This document shows positions 52,501 to 61,805 of a stretch of DNA of 64,000 nt, one piece after another (the first letter of the stretch is position 1; every line of letters begins with the position of its first letter). The notes under the pieces are model-generated. The model was not told the DNA's origin and made no database searches. It saw only the letters and a program-made list of their open reading frames with translations. The translations under genes were made by a program, and so were the position numbers. Source of the stretch: Archivesica marissinica. Lineage: Eukaryota > Mollusca > Bivalvia > Venerida > Vesicomyidae. The stretch lies in assembly GCA_014843695.1 (NCBI GenBank), contig CM026401.1, positions 49,712,430-49,776,429 on the forward strand, written 5' to 3'.

Positions 52501-55500
52501 AATTGGTCGTTGATCCAGTAATTGAGCATACAATCTGCTCAACAAGTCCTGATTTCTTGAATAATAAAATGTTCCGGTAATTTGCATAATCTACTTTCGT
52601 TTTCAACCATTTCCGGTGTATATATTGTCTTTATTTAATTGGCGACAATGGCCGTTTCTATTGGAAAATGACCGTTACTCGGAGATCTATCTGGCCGTTT
52701 AGACCGACCATTGACTGGGTCAGAGAGCGGACCGTTAAATAGAGGTCAAGTATATAAGAATGAACTGGCTCGTTTATTGGAGGTAACCATTTATTAGAGT
52801 TGACCATTAGAGGAGGTTATACTGTACGTTGCATTTTCCCAATATTTAGTTTATACAAATTTATTCTAATTTGATTGCGAAACAAGGTTTTATATTATAA
52901 AGATTATATTGTATTATCGATGTTATTTAATTATAAAGATTATATTGTATTATCGAGGTATTTTAATTATAAAGATTATATTACATTATCGAAGTTATTT
53001 AATTATAAAGATTATATTGTATTATCGAAGTATTTTAATTATAAAGATTATATTGTATTATCGAGGTATTTTAATTATAAAGATTATATTGTATTATCGA
53101 AGTTATTTAATTATAAAGATTATATTGTATTATCGAAGTTATTTAATTATAAAGATTATATTGTATTATCGAAGTTATTTAATTATAAAGATTATATTGT
53201 ATTATCGAAGTTATTTAATTATAAAGATTATATTGTATTATCGAAGTTATTTAATTATAAAGATTATATTGTATTATCGAAGTTATTTAATTATAAAGAT
53301 TATATTGTATTATCGAAGTTATTTAATTATAAAGATTATATTGTATTATCGAAGTTATTTAATTATAAAGATTATATTGTATTATCGAAGTTATTTAATT
53401 ATAAAGATTATATTGTATTATCGAAGTATTTTAATTATAAAGATTATATTGTATTATCGAAGTTATTTAATTATAAAGATTATATTGTATTATCGAAGTT
53501 ATTTAATTATAAAGATTATATTGTATTATCGAAGTTATTTAATTATAAAGATTATATTGTATTATCGATGTTATTTAATTATAAAGATTATATTGTATTA
53601 TCGAAGTTATTTAATTATAAAGATTATATTGTATTATCGAAGTATTTTAATTATAAAGATTATATTGTATTATCGATGTTATTTAATTATAAAGATTATA
53701 TTGTATTATCGAGGTATTTTAATTATAAAGATTATATTACATTATCGAAGTTATTTAATTATAAAGATTATATTGTATTATCAAAGTTATTTAATTATAA
53801 AGATTATATTGTATTATCGAAGTATTTTAATTATAAAGAGTATATTGTATTATCGAAGTTATTTAATTATAAATATTATATTGTATTATCGAAGTTATTT
53901 AATTATAAAGATTATATTGTATTATCGAAGTATTTTAATTATAAAGATTATATTGTATTATCGATGTTATTTAATTATAAAGATTATATTGTATTATCGA
54001 TGTTATTTAATTATAAAGATTATATTGTATTATCAAAGTTATTTAATTATAAAGATTATATTGTATTATCGAGGTATTTTAATTATAAAGATTATATTGT
54101 ATTATCGATGTTATTTAATTATAAAGATTATATTGTATTATCGAGGTATTTTAATTATAAAGATTATATTGTATTATCGATGTTATTTAATTATAAAGAT
54201 TATATTGTATTATCGATGTTATTTAATTATAAAGATTATATTGTATTATCGAAGTTATTTAATTATAAAGATTATATTGTATTATCGAAGTTATTTAATT
54301 ATAAAGATTATATTGTATTATCAAAGTATTTTAATTATAAAGATTATATTGTATTATCGAGGTATTTTAATTATAAAGATTATATTGTATTATCGAGGTA
54401 TTATAATTATAAAGATTATATTGTATTATCGAAGTTATTTAATTATAAAGATTATATTGTATTATCGATGTTATTTAATTATAAAGATTATATTGTATTA
54501 TCGAAGTTATTTAATTATAAAGATTATATTACATTATCGAAGTTATTTAATTATAAAGATTATATTGTATTATCGAAGTTATTTAATTATAAAGATTATA
54601 TTGTATTATCGAAGTATTTTAATTATAAAGAGTATATTGTATTATCGATGTTATTTAATTATAAAGATTATATTGTATTATCGAAGTTATTTAATTATAA
54701 AGATTATATTGTATTATCGAAGTTATTTAATTATAAAGATTATATTGTATTATCGAAGTTATTTAATTATAAAGATTATATTGTATTATCGAAGTATTTT
54801 AATTATAAAGATTATATTGTATTATCAAAGTTATTTAATTATAAAGATTATATTGTATTATCGAAGTTATTTAATTATAAAGATTATATTGTATTATCGA
54901 AGTTATTTAATTATAAAGATTATATTGTATTATCAAAGTTATTTAATTATAAAGATTATATTGTATTATCAAAGTTATTTAATTATAAAGATTATATTGT
55001 ATTATCAAAGTTATTTAATTATAAAGATTATATTGTATTATCGAAGTATTTTAATTATAAAGATTATATTGTATTATCAAAGTTATTTAATTATAAAGAT
55101 TATATTGTATTATCGAAGTTATTTAATTATAAAGATTATATTGTATGCAATAATATGTAACAGAAGATTTCCAGATACCTGAAATCTGGTCCCGGTAGAT
55201 CTTCACAAACGGCATTATTTTCACACGGTCGTCGTGCACACAGACGTCTCTCACCACAGTCCACGATGTTGGCGCTTTCTATCGCGTCGTTCAGTAGGTC
55301 AATCTTCACATTATTCACAGTGAGCTGCAACAAACACTCAGTATATTGTAACCAATACTCGACACTTTGTAACCCAATATTCGACATTTGTAACCCAATA
55401 CTCGACACTTTGTAACCCAATACTCGACACTTTGTAACCAATACTCAATACTTTGTAACCAATACTCGATACTTTTTAACCAATACACGATACTTTGTAA

Positions 55501-58500
55501 CCAATACTCGATACTTTGTAACCCAATACTTGATACTTTGTAACCCAATACTCAATACTTTGTAACCAATACTAGATACTTTGTAACCCAATACTCAATA
55601 CTTTGTAACCAATACTCGACACTTTGTAACCAATACTCAATACTTTGTAACCCAATACTGGATACTTGTAACCCAATACTGGATACTTTGTAACCCAATA
55701 CTGATACTTTGTAACCCAATACTGGATACTTTGTAACCCAATACTCAATACTTTGTATTGATACTTTGTAACCCAATACTGGACACTTTGTAACCCAATA
55801 CTCAATACTTTGTAACCCAATACACGATACTTTGTAACCCAATACTAGATACTTTGTAACCCAATACTGGATACTTTGTAACCAATACTTTGTAACCCAA
55901 TACACGATACTTTGTAACCCAATACTGGATACTTTGTAACCCAATACTGGATACTTTGTAACCAATACTCGACACTTTGCAACCAATACTCGACACTTTG
56001 CAACCAATACTCAATAGTTTGTAACCAATACTCGATACTTTGTAACCAATACTAGATACTTTGTAACCAATACTAGATACTTTGTAACCCAATACTCGAT
56101 ACTTTGTAACCAATACTAAATACTTTGTAACCAATACTAAATACTTTGTAACCAATACTGGACACTTTGTAACCAATACTCGATACTTTGTAACCCAATA
56201 CTCGACACTTTGTAACCAATACTCGATACTATGTAACACAATACTCAATACTTTGTAACCCAATACTCGACACTTTGTAACCCAATACTCGATATTTTGT
56301 AACCAATACTCGATACTTTGTAACCAATATTCGATACTTTGTAACCAATACTCAATACTTTGTAACCCAATACTGGATACTTTGTAACCAATACACGATA
56401 CTTTGTAACCAATACTCGATACTTTGTAACCCAATACTAGATACTTTGTAACCCAATACTAGATACTTTGTAACCAATACTAGATACTTTGTAACCCAAT
56501 ACTAGATACTTTGTAACCAATACTGGATACTTGTAACCCAATACTCGATACTTTGTAACCAATACTCGATACTTTGTAACCAATACTCGATACTTTGTAA
56601 CCAATACTGGATACTTTGTAACCCAATACTCAATACTTTGTAACCCAATACTCGATACTTTGTAACCAATACTCAATACTTTGTAACCCAATACTCGACA
56701 CTTTGTAACCCAATACTGGATACTTTGTAACCCAATACTTTGTAACCCAATACTCGACACTTTGTAACCCAATACTCGATACTTTGTAACCCAATACTGG
56801 ATACTTTGTAACCCAATACTCGATACTTTGTAACCCAATACTGGATACTTTGTAACCAATACTCGACACTTTGCAACCAATACTCGATACTTTGTAACCC
56901 AATACTCAATACTTTGTAACCAATACTCGACACTTTGTAACCAATACTCGATACTTTGTAACCAATACTAGATACTTTGTAACCCAATACTCGACACTTT
57001 GTAACCCATTACTCAATAATTTGTAACCAATACTAGATACTTTGTAACCCAATACTCAATACTTTGTAACCAATACTGGACACTTTGTAACCAATACTCG
57101 ATACTTTGTAACCCAATACTCGATACTTTGTAACCAATACTCGATACTTTGTAACCCAATACTCGACACTTTGTAACCAATACTCGATACTTTGTAACCC
57201 AATACTCGACACTTTGTAACCAATACTCGATACTTTGTAACCCAATACTCGACACTTTGTAACCCAATACTCGACACTTTGTAACCAATACTCGATACTT
57301 TGTAACCCAATACTTTGTAACCCAATACTCGACACTTTGTAACCCAATACTCGACACTTTGTAACCAATACTCGATACTTTGTAACCCAATACTTTGTAA
57401 CCAATACTGGACACTTTGTAACCAATACTCGATACTTTGTAACCCAATACTCGATACTTTGTAACCAATACTCGATACTTTGTAACCCAATACTCGACAC
57501 TTTGTAACCAATACTCGATACTTTGTAACCCAATACTCGACACTTTGTAACCCAATACTCGACACTTTGTAACCAATACTAGATACTTTGTAACCCAATA
57601 CTCGACACTTTGTAACCAATATTCGACACTTTGTAACCAATACTCGACACTTTGTAACCCAATACTAGATACTTTGTAACCAATACTGGACACTTTGTAA
57701 CCAATACTAGACACTTTGTAACCAATACTCGACACTTTGTAACCCAATACTAGATACTTTGTAACCCAATACTTGACACTTTGTAACCAATATTCGACAC
57801 TTTGTAACCAATACTCGACACTTTGTAACCCAATACTAGATACTTTGTAACCAATACTGGACACTGTAACCAATACTCGATACTTTGTAACCAATACTCG
57901 ACACTTTGTAACCGATACTGAACACTTAGTAACCAATACTCAACACTTTGTAACCAATTCTGGACACTTTGTAACTGATACTAGACACTTTGTAACCAAT
58001 ACTCGACACTTTGTAACTAATACTAGACACTTAGTAACCAATACTAGACACTTTGTAACCAATACTAGACACTTAGTAACCAATACTCGACACTTTGTAA
58101 CCAATACTAGACACTTTGTAACCAATATTCGACACTTTGTAACCAATACTCGACACTTTGTAACCCAATACTAGATACTTTGTAACCAATACTGGACACT
58201 TTGTAACCAATACTAGACACTTTGTAACCAATACTCGACACTTTGTAACCCAATACTAGATACTTTGTAACCCAATACTTGACACTTTGTAACCAATATT
58301 CGACACTTTGTAACCAATACTCGACACTTTGTAACCCAATACTAGATACTTTGTAACCAATACTGGACACTGTAACCAATACTCGATACTTTGTAACCAA
58401 TACTCGACACTTTGTAACCGATACTGAACACTTAGTAACCAATACTCAACACTTTGTAACCAATTCTGGACACTTTGTAACTGATACTAGACACTTTGTA

Positions 58501-59519
58501 ACCAATACTCGACACTTTGTAACTAATACTAGACACTTAGTAACCAATACTAGACACTTTGTAACCAATACTAGACACTTAGTAACCAATACTCGACACT
58601 TTGTAACCAATACTAGACACTTAGTAACCAATACTAGACACTTAGTAACTGATACTAGAAACTTTGCAACCAATACTCGACACTTTGTAACCAATACTAG
58701 ACACTTAGTAACCAATACTAGACACTTAGTAACCAATACTAGACACTTTGTTACCGATACTCAACACTTAGTAACCAATACTAGACACTTAGTAACCGAC
58801 ACTAGACACTTAGTAACCAATACTAGACACTTAGTAACCAATACTAGACACTTTGTTAACGATACTCAACACTTAGTAACCAATACTAGACACTTAGTAA
58901 CTGATACTAGACACTTAGTAACCGATACTAGACACTTAGTAACCAATACTAGACACTCTGTAATAAGAGGCTATTAATTTGTTTCCGTATATAATTCACG
59001 AATGAACATTGAAAGCATCATTATCACGAGTGGTGTTAGTCACGAGAGATAATAACAGCTTTATAATATTATCTTCATGAGCGAAATATTAGTTGATCAT
59101 TCACATAAACAAATTTTATTTTAGGCTAAAAAAGAGTTTCTATGATAGAAAATTATGCACATATCTGGTGCTGGAACATCCTCTTCAGACGACCATATAT
59201 AAATGACAACACTGACAGATTTGACAGATTGAGTCAGAAAATGTTTGTGCTAACAGACAGACAGGCAAACAGACACCCTGATGCATTTCATAATTAAATC
59301 TGAAGCGGCTTGGCCAAAAATAAAATAAACACATGCTATTTATAGTAACAGGTCGGCTATCTTTGAATGAACACAAATTAAACAATGTTACCTCAGCAAT
59401 GCAGCCAACGAAACCTCTGGAAACACCGGTACTAGGTGATGCTGGGTGCGTTGGATCTGGCCCGCCAAGATAGAGTGGCAACTTCAGATTCAATCCCACA
59501 GTACTGCCCGGCGATGTCC
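43395..59519 (-). CDS. HSPG2: Perlecan-like gene (HSPG2/trol type), last six coding exons: LG2 end, EGF-EGF, LG3
   Basis: Exons on the minus strand: 59519-59392, 55324-55179, 50918-50758, 49824-49599, 48744-48557 and 43543-43395. All junctions are GT-AG, phases run 0, 2, 1, 2, 1, and 331 residues lead to a stop. The order is the end of a laminin-G domain (LPLYLGGPDPTHPASPST, RGFVGCIAE), two EGF modules, and a complete terminal laminin-G domain ending ACSP. Two EGFs before the final LG is the perlecan arrangement; agrin has one. Perlecan is a secreted basement-membrane heparan-sulphate proteoglycan whose C-terminal part (endorepellin in vertebrates) binds integrins and dystroglycan. In vertebrates a long linker carrying a tolloid protease site precedes LG3; here it is only a few residues (EINLNTQFGF). 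The 5' exons lie beyond the right edge. Introns are crowded with minisatellites. Confidence 0.93.
43585..45672 (+). repeat. Minisatellite, 29- and 37-bp units mixed, about 65 copies
   Basis: The short unit is ACTTGGTCTCTGAGTTACAG plus TCAAACAAT. The long unit has an extra TGTTACAG. AAACAAT, AAACTGT and AAACTAT alternate irregularly. The left edge uses CTCCTAGTTACCG instead of CTCTGAGTTACAG. It lies in the last intron of the perlecan-like gene. Confidence 0.95.
45673..45947. other. No recognisable feature
   Basis: AT-rich intron spacer. Confidence 0.4.
45948..46537. mobile_element. MITE-2 copy interrupted by SINE-B
   Basis: AGGGTTCCCGCTGTCGGTCG on the left, GGGAACCCT on the right. The interior TTGGCACTAAATTTTGTGAA and TTAGTTGGCTCCAAG matches 528-1023. 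ATTCAGACAGAG is duplicated around the SINE. Confidence 0.85.
46231..46517 (-). mobile_element. SINE-B, full-length, nested in MITE-2
   Basis: The minus strand starts ACAGACGGATATGTAACCCA, has GCAGGTTCGATCCCCCC and the tail CAACCTGTAGCGATGATAAA. The 12-bp duplications 46219-46230 and 46518-46529 are exact. Confidence 0.93.
46563..46632 (+). mobile_element. SINE-E 3' fragment
   Basis: CCTGCCCAGGAAAACATGTC, CCTGCGAGGGGTTTGACATT and GCATACATACATAC match the SINE-E tail. Confidence 0.75.
46808..48363 (+). repeat. Minisatellite, 30-bp unit, about 52 copies, graded sequence change
   Basis: The unit is AAATGTTGATGGTTGAGTTA plus TATTATATGT on the left. Rightward it changes to GGTGAAGTTATATTATATG and then GGTGAAGTTACATTATATG. 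In the right third, AAATGTT and AAATTTT alternate to give a 60-bp period. A 306-codon minus-strand frame is a by-product of the 30-bp period. Confidence 0.95.
48364..48556. other. Intron spacer
   Basis: It contains CCTGGGTAGCAACACCAACC, otherwise nothing recognised. Confidence 0.4.
48557..48744 (-). CDS. HSPG2: Perlecan-like, exon with middle of LG3
   Basis: Acceptor TTCACATTCAG, donor GTAAGA. The frame reads YEMGSGPAVIRSRSRVDDGK, then HSVAMQRLGRTGSLTVDNED and GFLQMLNAEGNIYIG. The conserved Trp of the usual W-H-x-V is replaced by Thr (KTHSV). Phases 2 in and 1 out. Confidence 0.95.
48848..48985 (+). mobile_element. SINE-D, head and tail truncated
   Basis: AGTATGCGAGATGGTACGGT, GTCGCCAGATTGGACAGATG, TTTTCTCCGGGTACTCCGG and CGCTTTCATCCGCGCCAA follow SINE-D. 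Confidence 0.85.
48986..49395. mobile_element. Diverged MITE-6-related sequences
   Basis: Words such as AAACCACCTGTTTCTAATGT, CCACCATTTT(C/G)AT and GGGTGGCCTTTACAAACAGG recall 38969-39172. Ends are not crisp, and two decayed copies may be present. Confidence 0.5.
49599..49824 (-). CDS. HSPG2: Perlecan-like, exon with N-terminal half of LG3
   Basis: Acceptor TATATTTATCCGCAG, donor GTATGG. It reads EINLNTQFGFSGDAFMEL, then ISFNIHTTQKNGLILWQGEK and DHISIGLKGGYIEFR. The pattern GL-ILWQG followed by DHISIGL-x-GG-x-IEFR is that of perlecan LG3. Confidence 0.95.
49850..50469 (+). repeat. Minisatellite, 32-bp unit, about 19 copies
   Basis: The unit is ACTGGGATTTACTCGAGTTA plus TAGGTTTATTGC. Edges have TTGAATT in place of TCGAGTT. 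A last degenerate unit reappears at 50658-50697 beyond an inserted MITE-4. Confidence 0.95.
50470..50657. mobile_element. MITE-4 inserted at the edge of the 32-bp array
   Basis: ACAGTCTACATCCGCTATGTC on the left, ATGGATGTAGACAGT on the right. The interior TATGTCGAATTCTCCGGTTA and TTCGGTTATGTCGAAGTATT matches 17130-17328 in inverse orientation. Array units flank both sides. Confidence 0.85.
50758..50918 (-). CDS. HSPG2: Perlecan-like, exon with end of EGF 1 and all of EGF 2
   Basis: Acceptor CCATTTATCTAG, donor GTCAGT. It encodes RCICPTSFTGRNCE (end of EGF 1) and EVNICLTNSPCQNAAPC to GYRCDCLLGFAGNNCEY (EGF 2 with all six Cys). Phase 2 in and 1 out agree with both neighbours. Confidence 0.95.
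50978..51408. mobile_element. MITE with AAGCGACA ends, TTAA-like border
   Basis: ATTAAAGCGACATTACATCG on the left is mirrored by CGATGTAGTGTCGCTTTAAT on the right. Its right part (from GGGGAAATTATACCATATAA) recurs at 51912-51997. Confidence 0.75.
51554..52000. repeat. Repeated segments with CCTATAAGACG, interrupted by SINE-B
   Basis: ACCGTACTTACTCGCCTATA with AGACG occurs at 51555 and 51873. A diverged relative (GGCCTATAAGACGAG) lies at 63812. The segment 51912-51997 repeats the right end of the preceding MITE. Confidence 0.6.
51630..51805 (+). mobile_element. SINE-B, 5'-truncated
   Basis: It begins AAGGTCTTGTGTCGGTGCTG, continues GTAAAAGAACCAGAGGAGAC and ends GGTAGCGACGATAAATAAAC plus GTAAAACACAC. 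Confidence 0.88.
52139..52362 (+). mobile_element. SINE-A, full-length reference copy
   Basis: Head GTCGTGATAGCGTAGTGGAT, box GGAGTTCAAACCCC, body GCCCTTAGGCAAGGCATTTA, GATGGATTCCATCAGGAATG and the tail ATATAAGTTGAAAGAACTTG plus GAGCTAAAATAAAT. It sits in the perlecan-like intron between exons 55179 and 50918. Confidence 0.92.
52640..52828. mobile_element. Decayed MITE-like segment
   Basis: Words ACAATGGCCGTTTCTATTGG, TGACCGTTACTCGGAG and GAGGTTATACTGTA resemble MITE ends common in this window (TACAGT-type). The left end is not clear. Confidence 0.45.
52843..52885 (-). mobile_element. SINE-A tail fragment abutting the 36-bp array
   Basis: TAGTTTATACAAATTTATTC and TGATTGCGAAACAAG are the SINE-A 3' end. 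The minisatellite begins immediately after it. Confidence 0.75.
52886..55145 (+). repeat. Minisatellite, 36-bp unit, about 62 copies
   Basis: The unit is AATTATAAAGATTATATTGT plus ATTATCGAAGTTATTT. Variants include CGAGGTATTTT, CGATGTTATTT, CAAAGTTATTT and CGAAGTATTTT. It has no stop in two forward frames, which creates frames of more than 750 codons; these are not genes. It ends 33 bp from the donor of the exon at 55179. Confidence 0.97.
55179..55324 (-). CDS. HSPG2: Perlecan-like, exon with end of LG2 and start of EGF 1
   Basis: Acceptor GAGTGTTTGTTGCAG, donor GTATCT, phase 0 in and 2 out. It encodes LTVNNVKIDLLNDAIESANI, then VDC closing LG2, and CARRPC-x5-C of the first EGF. The exon is hemmed in: array DNA begins about 15 bp before its acceptor and about 33 bp after its donor. 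Confidence 0.93.
55340..58966 (+). repeat. Minisatellite, 21/22-bp unit, about 170 copies
   Basis: The unit is AATACTCGACACTTTGTAACC, with an optional extra C. The middle varies (CTCGATAC, CTAGATAC, CTGGACAC, CTCAATAC). Toward the right edge units switch to CTTAGTAACC. It begins about 15 bp upstream of a perlecan-like splice acceptor. Confidence 0.97.
57640..58646 (+). repeat. 506-bp segmental duplication inside the 21/22-bp array
   Basis: The series of unit variants from about 57640 is repeated from about 58146 with an exact offset of 506 bp, including rare variants such as GGACACTGTAACC and GATACTGAACACTTAGTAA. Confidence 0.9.
58967..59391. other. Intron spacer, no recognised repeat
   Basis: AT-rich, unique-looking. 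Confidence 0.4.
59392..59519 (-). CDS. HSPG2: Perlecan-like, exon with the C-terminal part of LG2
   Basis: Acceptor TGTTGTACATCCAG, donor GTAACA. The frame reads TSPGSTVGLNLKLPLYLGG, then PASPSTGVSRGFVGCIAE. YLGG and F-x-GC are the closing strands and first Cys of a laminin-G fold. It enters needing one upstream base and leaves at phase 0. The preceding exon is not visible in the window. Confidence 0.93.
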
Positions 59520-59666
59520 CTGGATGTACAACACACATTTCATATCAAATCAAGAACTATTAACAAAAGAAAATACTGAACCGGTACTCCACAAACAAAC
59601 TTCTGCAAGGAATGATGAGGAGTAATTAATCGCTCGACTTCCCTCCAAAAAGAATGATTTTCTTAG

Positions 59667-59891
59667 TTAACCCATTCATCACCAAGTAACTGACATGGAC
59701 TGGTGCATGATGTTTTCAGACCAATAAATTAATAAGAAAATTACATTTGGACCAGTTCATTTATCAAAATGGATAATTTTTGTCTAAAAATAGTAATATT
59801 ACTGGTAAAAAGTGCAGATCCTGATGAGCCGGCTCATCTGGATCTACACTTTTTGTAAGCCAATTTAGGTCTGCGGTGTTGAAAGGGTTAA
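59667..59891. mobile_element. MITE-3 group element with TTAA ends
   Basis: TTAACCCATTCATCACC is mirrored by GGTGTTGAAAGGGTTAA. The interior holds GATCCTGATGAGCCGGCTCA and TCTGGATCTACACTTTTTG. Confidence 0.8.
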
Positions 59892-60167
59892 TTATAAATA
59901 AAAACAACCTCTGCATGCCGACATTCCACTGTCCTAGCATCTAAAAATATTTTCTGAAAAAACCTTATCCTAATTCAATTGCAATTTATCCCGGAAAATG
60001 CAGCTTACACTCGGAAACCTGCGGAACACGCATTATCTCGAGTGGTTTCCTTCTGAATGCAGTCTTCCCAGGCCAGTAGCTACACTCGAGCTCTGGTAGT
60101 CTACTCTTAAAACAGTAATTGCTTGATAATATCACAGGGATAACACGTAACCTGTTACAAAACTGGA

Positions 60168-60443
60168 TGGAATTTGCAAACAACCTAGATCCAGATTATC
60201 CACGGCGCAACACGCCACGTCTGATCAGGATCTATATTGTTTGCTATTCAGACAAGGGTTTTAGCTCCACTATCCAAATAACAAACAACGTTCTTTGCCA
60301 TCTGATCAGGATCTATGTTGTTTGCTATTTAGACAAGAGTTTTAGCTCCACTATCCGAATAGCAAACAACGTTCTTTGCCATCTGATCTGGCTGTATGTT
60401 GTTTGCAAAAGCGAGTTTAGTATTGATTGGCATGGGTTATTAA
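60168..60443. mobile_element. MITE-3 group element with internal duplication
   Basis: CTGATCAGGATCTAT(A/G)TTGT, TTGCTATT(C/T)AGACAAG and TTTTAGCTCCACTATCC are present twice. Outer ends are less clear than in other members (GGTTATTAACAT on the right). Confidence 0.75.
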
Positions 60444-60550
60444 CATAGGGCTATCCCCCCGATCCACCCCAGTCCTAAACAAAACACTTGATCATTTCTT
60501 ACAGAAGCTTGATATGATGTCTCACGTTTTTTCCACATAAGCTCTAAATA

Positions 60551-60595
60551 TATCTCTCTCTCTATATATATATATATATCTCTACATATATATAG
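60551..60595 (+). repeat. (TC)n(TA)n microsatellite
   Basis: TCTCTCTCTC followed by TATATATATATATATA and CTACATATATATAG. Confidence 0.9.
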
Positions 60596-61012
60596 CTTGA
60601 TTACATACCATTATAAAACATTAGACTGTTAGATTTGCTAATCTGGGATCATTCTAATTTTTAATTATTAATAACAGAACATATTTTACAAAAGAAATCA
60701 AAATACTAAACATAACTTATAAAGATAAGGCACTACTGAAAATGTGCACGTAATTAATATAAGATGTAAAATAATCCACAAATCAAAACAGAAAACGTGA
60801 AAAGTTTCAACTAAATCAATCAACTACAGTATGCTAAGTTTTGAGATGTTAAAATTAAATTCAAACAAGTCACTCGTCAATCAAATATTGTTACATTTAT
60901 TAATATTATTCACTTTCTTATTTGCCACACAAGTAGATCCAGGATTCCCGTGCAGGTTGTGCAGGCAGTGTGACATGCATCTGAGCAGCTGACAAATTCG
61001 TTCCTCTTCTTT
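60596..61012. other. No supported gene; short Cys-rich frames near 60935-61010
   Basis: On the minus strand a frame with ERICQLLRCMSHCLHNLHG, continuing NPGSTC, and an overlapping frame with CSDACHTACTTC are both open. No convincing splice sites border them. Confidence 0.25.
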
Positions 61013-61016
61013 ATAA

Positions 61017-61246
61017 AATAACTCGCTTCTCACCAATGCATCACGGGTTCGATCCTCGGACCGGATAGTATGCGAGATCGTACGGTGGTTGCCAGGTTGG
61101 ACAGGTGGGTTTTCTCCGGGTACTCCGGTTTCCTCCCCACACGATTGACCACATTTACGCTTTCATCCGCGCCAACGAGAGTGATTAATATAAGTTGTTA
61201 AAACTTGCTTCGCAATCGTTGTAAAATAAATAAAGTTTGAACTATA
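61017..61246 (+). mobile_element. SINE-D, A-box lost
   Basis: CTCGCTTCTCACCAATGCAT, GGGTTCGATCCTCGG, GGTTTTCTCCGGGTACTCC, CGCTTTCATCCGCGCCAAC and the tail ATATAAGTTGTTAAAACTTG plus GTAAAATAAATAAAG. Confidence 0.9.
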
Positions 61247-61325
61247 AAATAACTATCACACCCTTTGCCTTATAAAAATCCGACGTTAGACTGTAATATG
61301 GGTTCTATCTTTTCTTACAGCATTT

Positions 61326-61528
61326 TTAACCCTTTGCATGCTGAGTAAATAAAATCACATTTGCAAACAACATAGATCCAGATCAGCCGTTGTTTGCTAT
61401 TCAGCCAAATGTTTTAGTTCCACTATCCGAATAGCAAACAGCATAGAGCCTGATCAGACGGCACGTTCTGTGCCGTCTGATCAGGCTCTATGTTGTTTGC
61501 AAAAGTGATATAATCTGCAAGGGGTTAA
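61326..61528. mobile_element. MITE-3 group element with TTAA ends
   Basis: TTAACCCTTTGCATGC on the left, TGCAAGGGGTTAA on the right. A strong central palindrome (GACGGCACGTTCTGTGCCGTC) sits between two copies of the shared core CTGATCAG(A/G)C. Confidence 0.88.
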
Positions 61529-61805
61529 TAACCTCGAACTGAAGATTATAAAACTTTTCTCCAATCTGTATCTCGACCTCAAAACATTCTGATTGGCTTA
61601 GCCAAGAACAAATCTCAGACTCAACCAATCATATCACATGAGCTTCGAGTTTGCGAAAAAGTTTATAATCTCCGACCATGGGTTTCAAACCCGGACTGCA
61701 TTGGTGAGGAGGTGAGAAATATGCAATAATCTGCCGTTTGGTTCTACGTTCTTCTGTATACAAAATCCCCACTTACGAGCTTATAATCCTTGGAAACGTT
61801 GCCTC

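Noticed and set aside
52886..55145. CRISPR-like regular repeat spacing
   Set aside because: There are no unique spacers between repeats, the units are directly adjacent and variable, and the DNA is eukaryotic.
52875..55182. Two overlapping plus-strand frames of more than 750 codons
   Set aside because: They are 12-residue translations of the 36-bp array (NYKDYIVLSKLF-type). The unit length is a multiple of three and lacks stops, and the region is an intron on the opposite strand.
55136..58736. Many minus-strand frames of 70-307 codons rich in GYKVSSIGLQ-like motifs
   Set aside because: Translations of the 21/22-bp array in different phases; the frames overlap each other.
59900..59945. Tiny possible LG exon reading GQWNVGMQR on the minus strand
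   Set aside because: The W-x-V pattern is suggestive, but it is too short, lacks the residues needed before the next exon, and borders a MITE.
59986..60119. Possible upstream LG2 exon on the minus strand (SRLPELECSYWPGKTAF frame)
   Set aside because: It has a fair acceptor (TACTGTTTTAAG), but no reading frame matches a laminin-G pattern and the phase needed by the exon at 59519 is not met.
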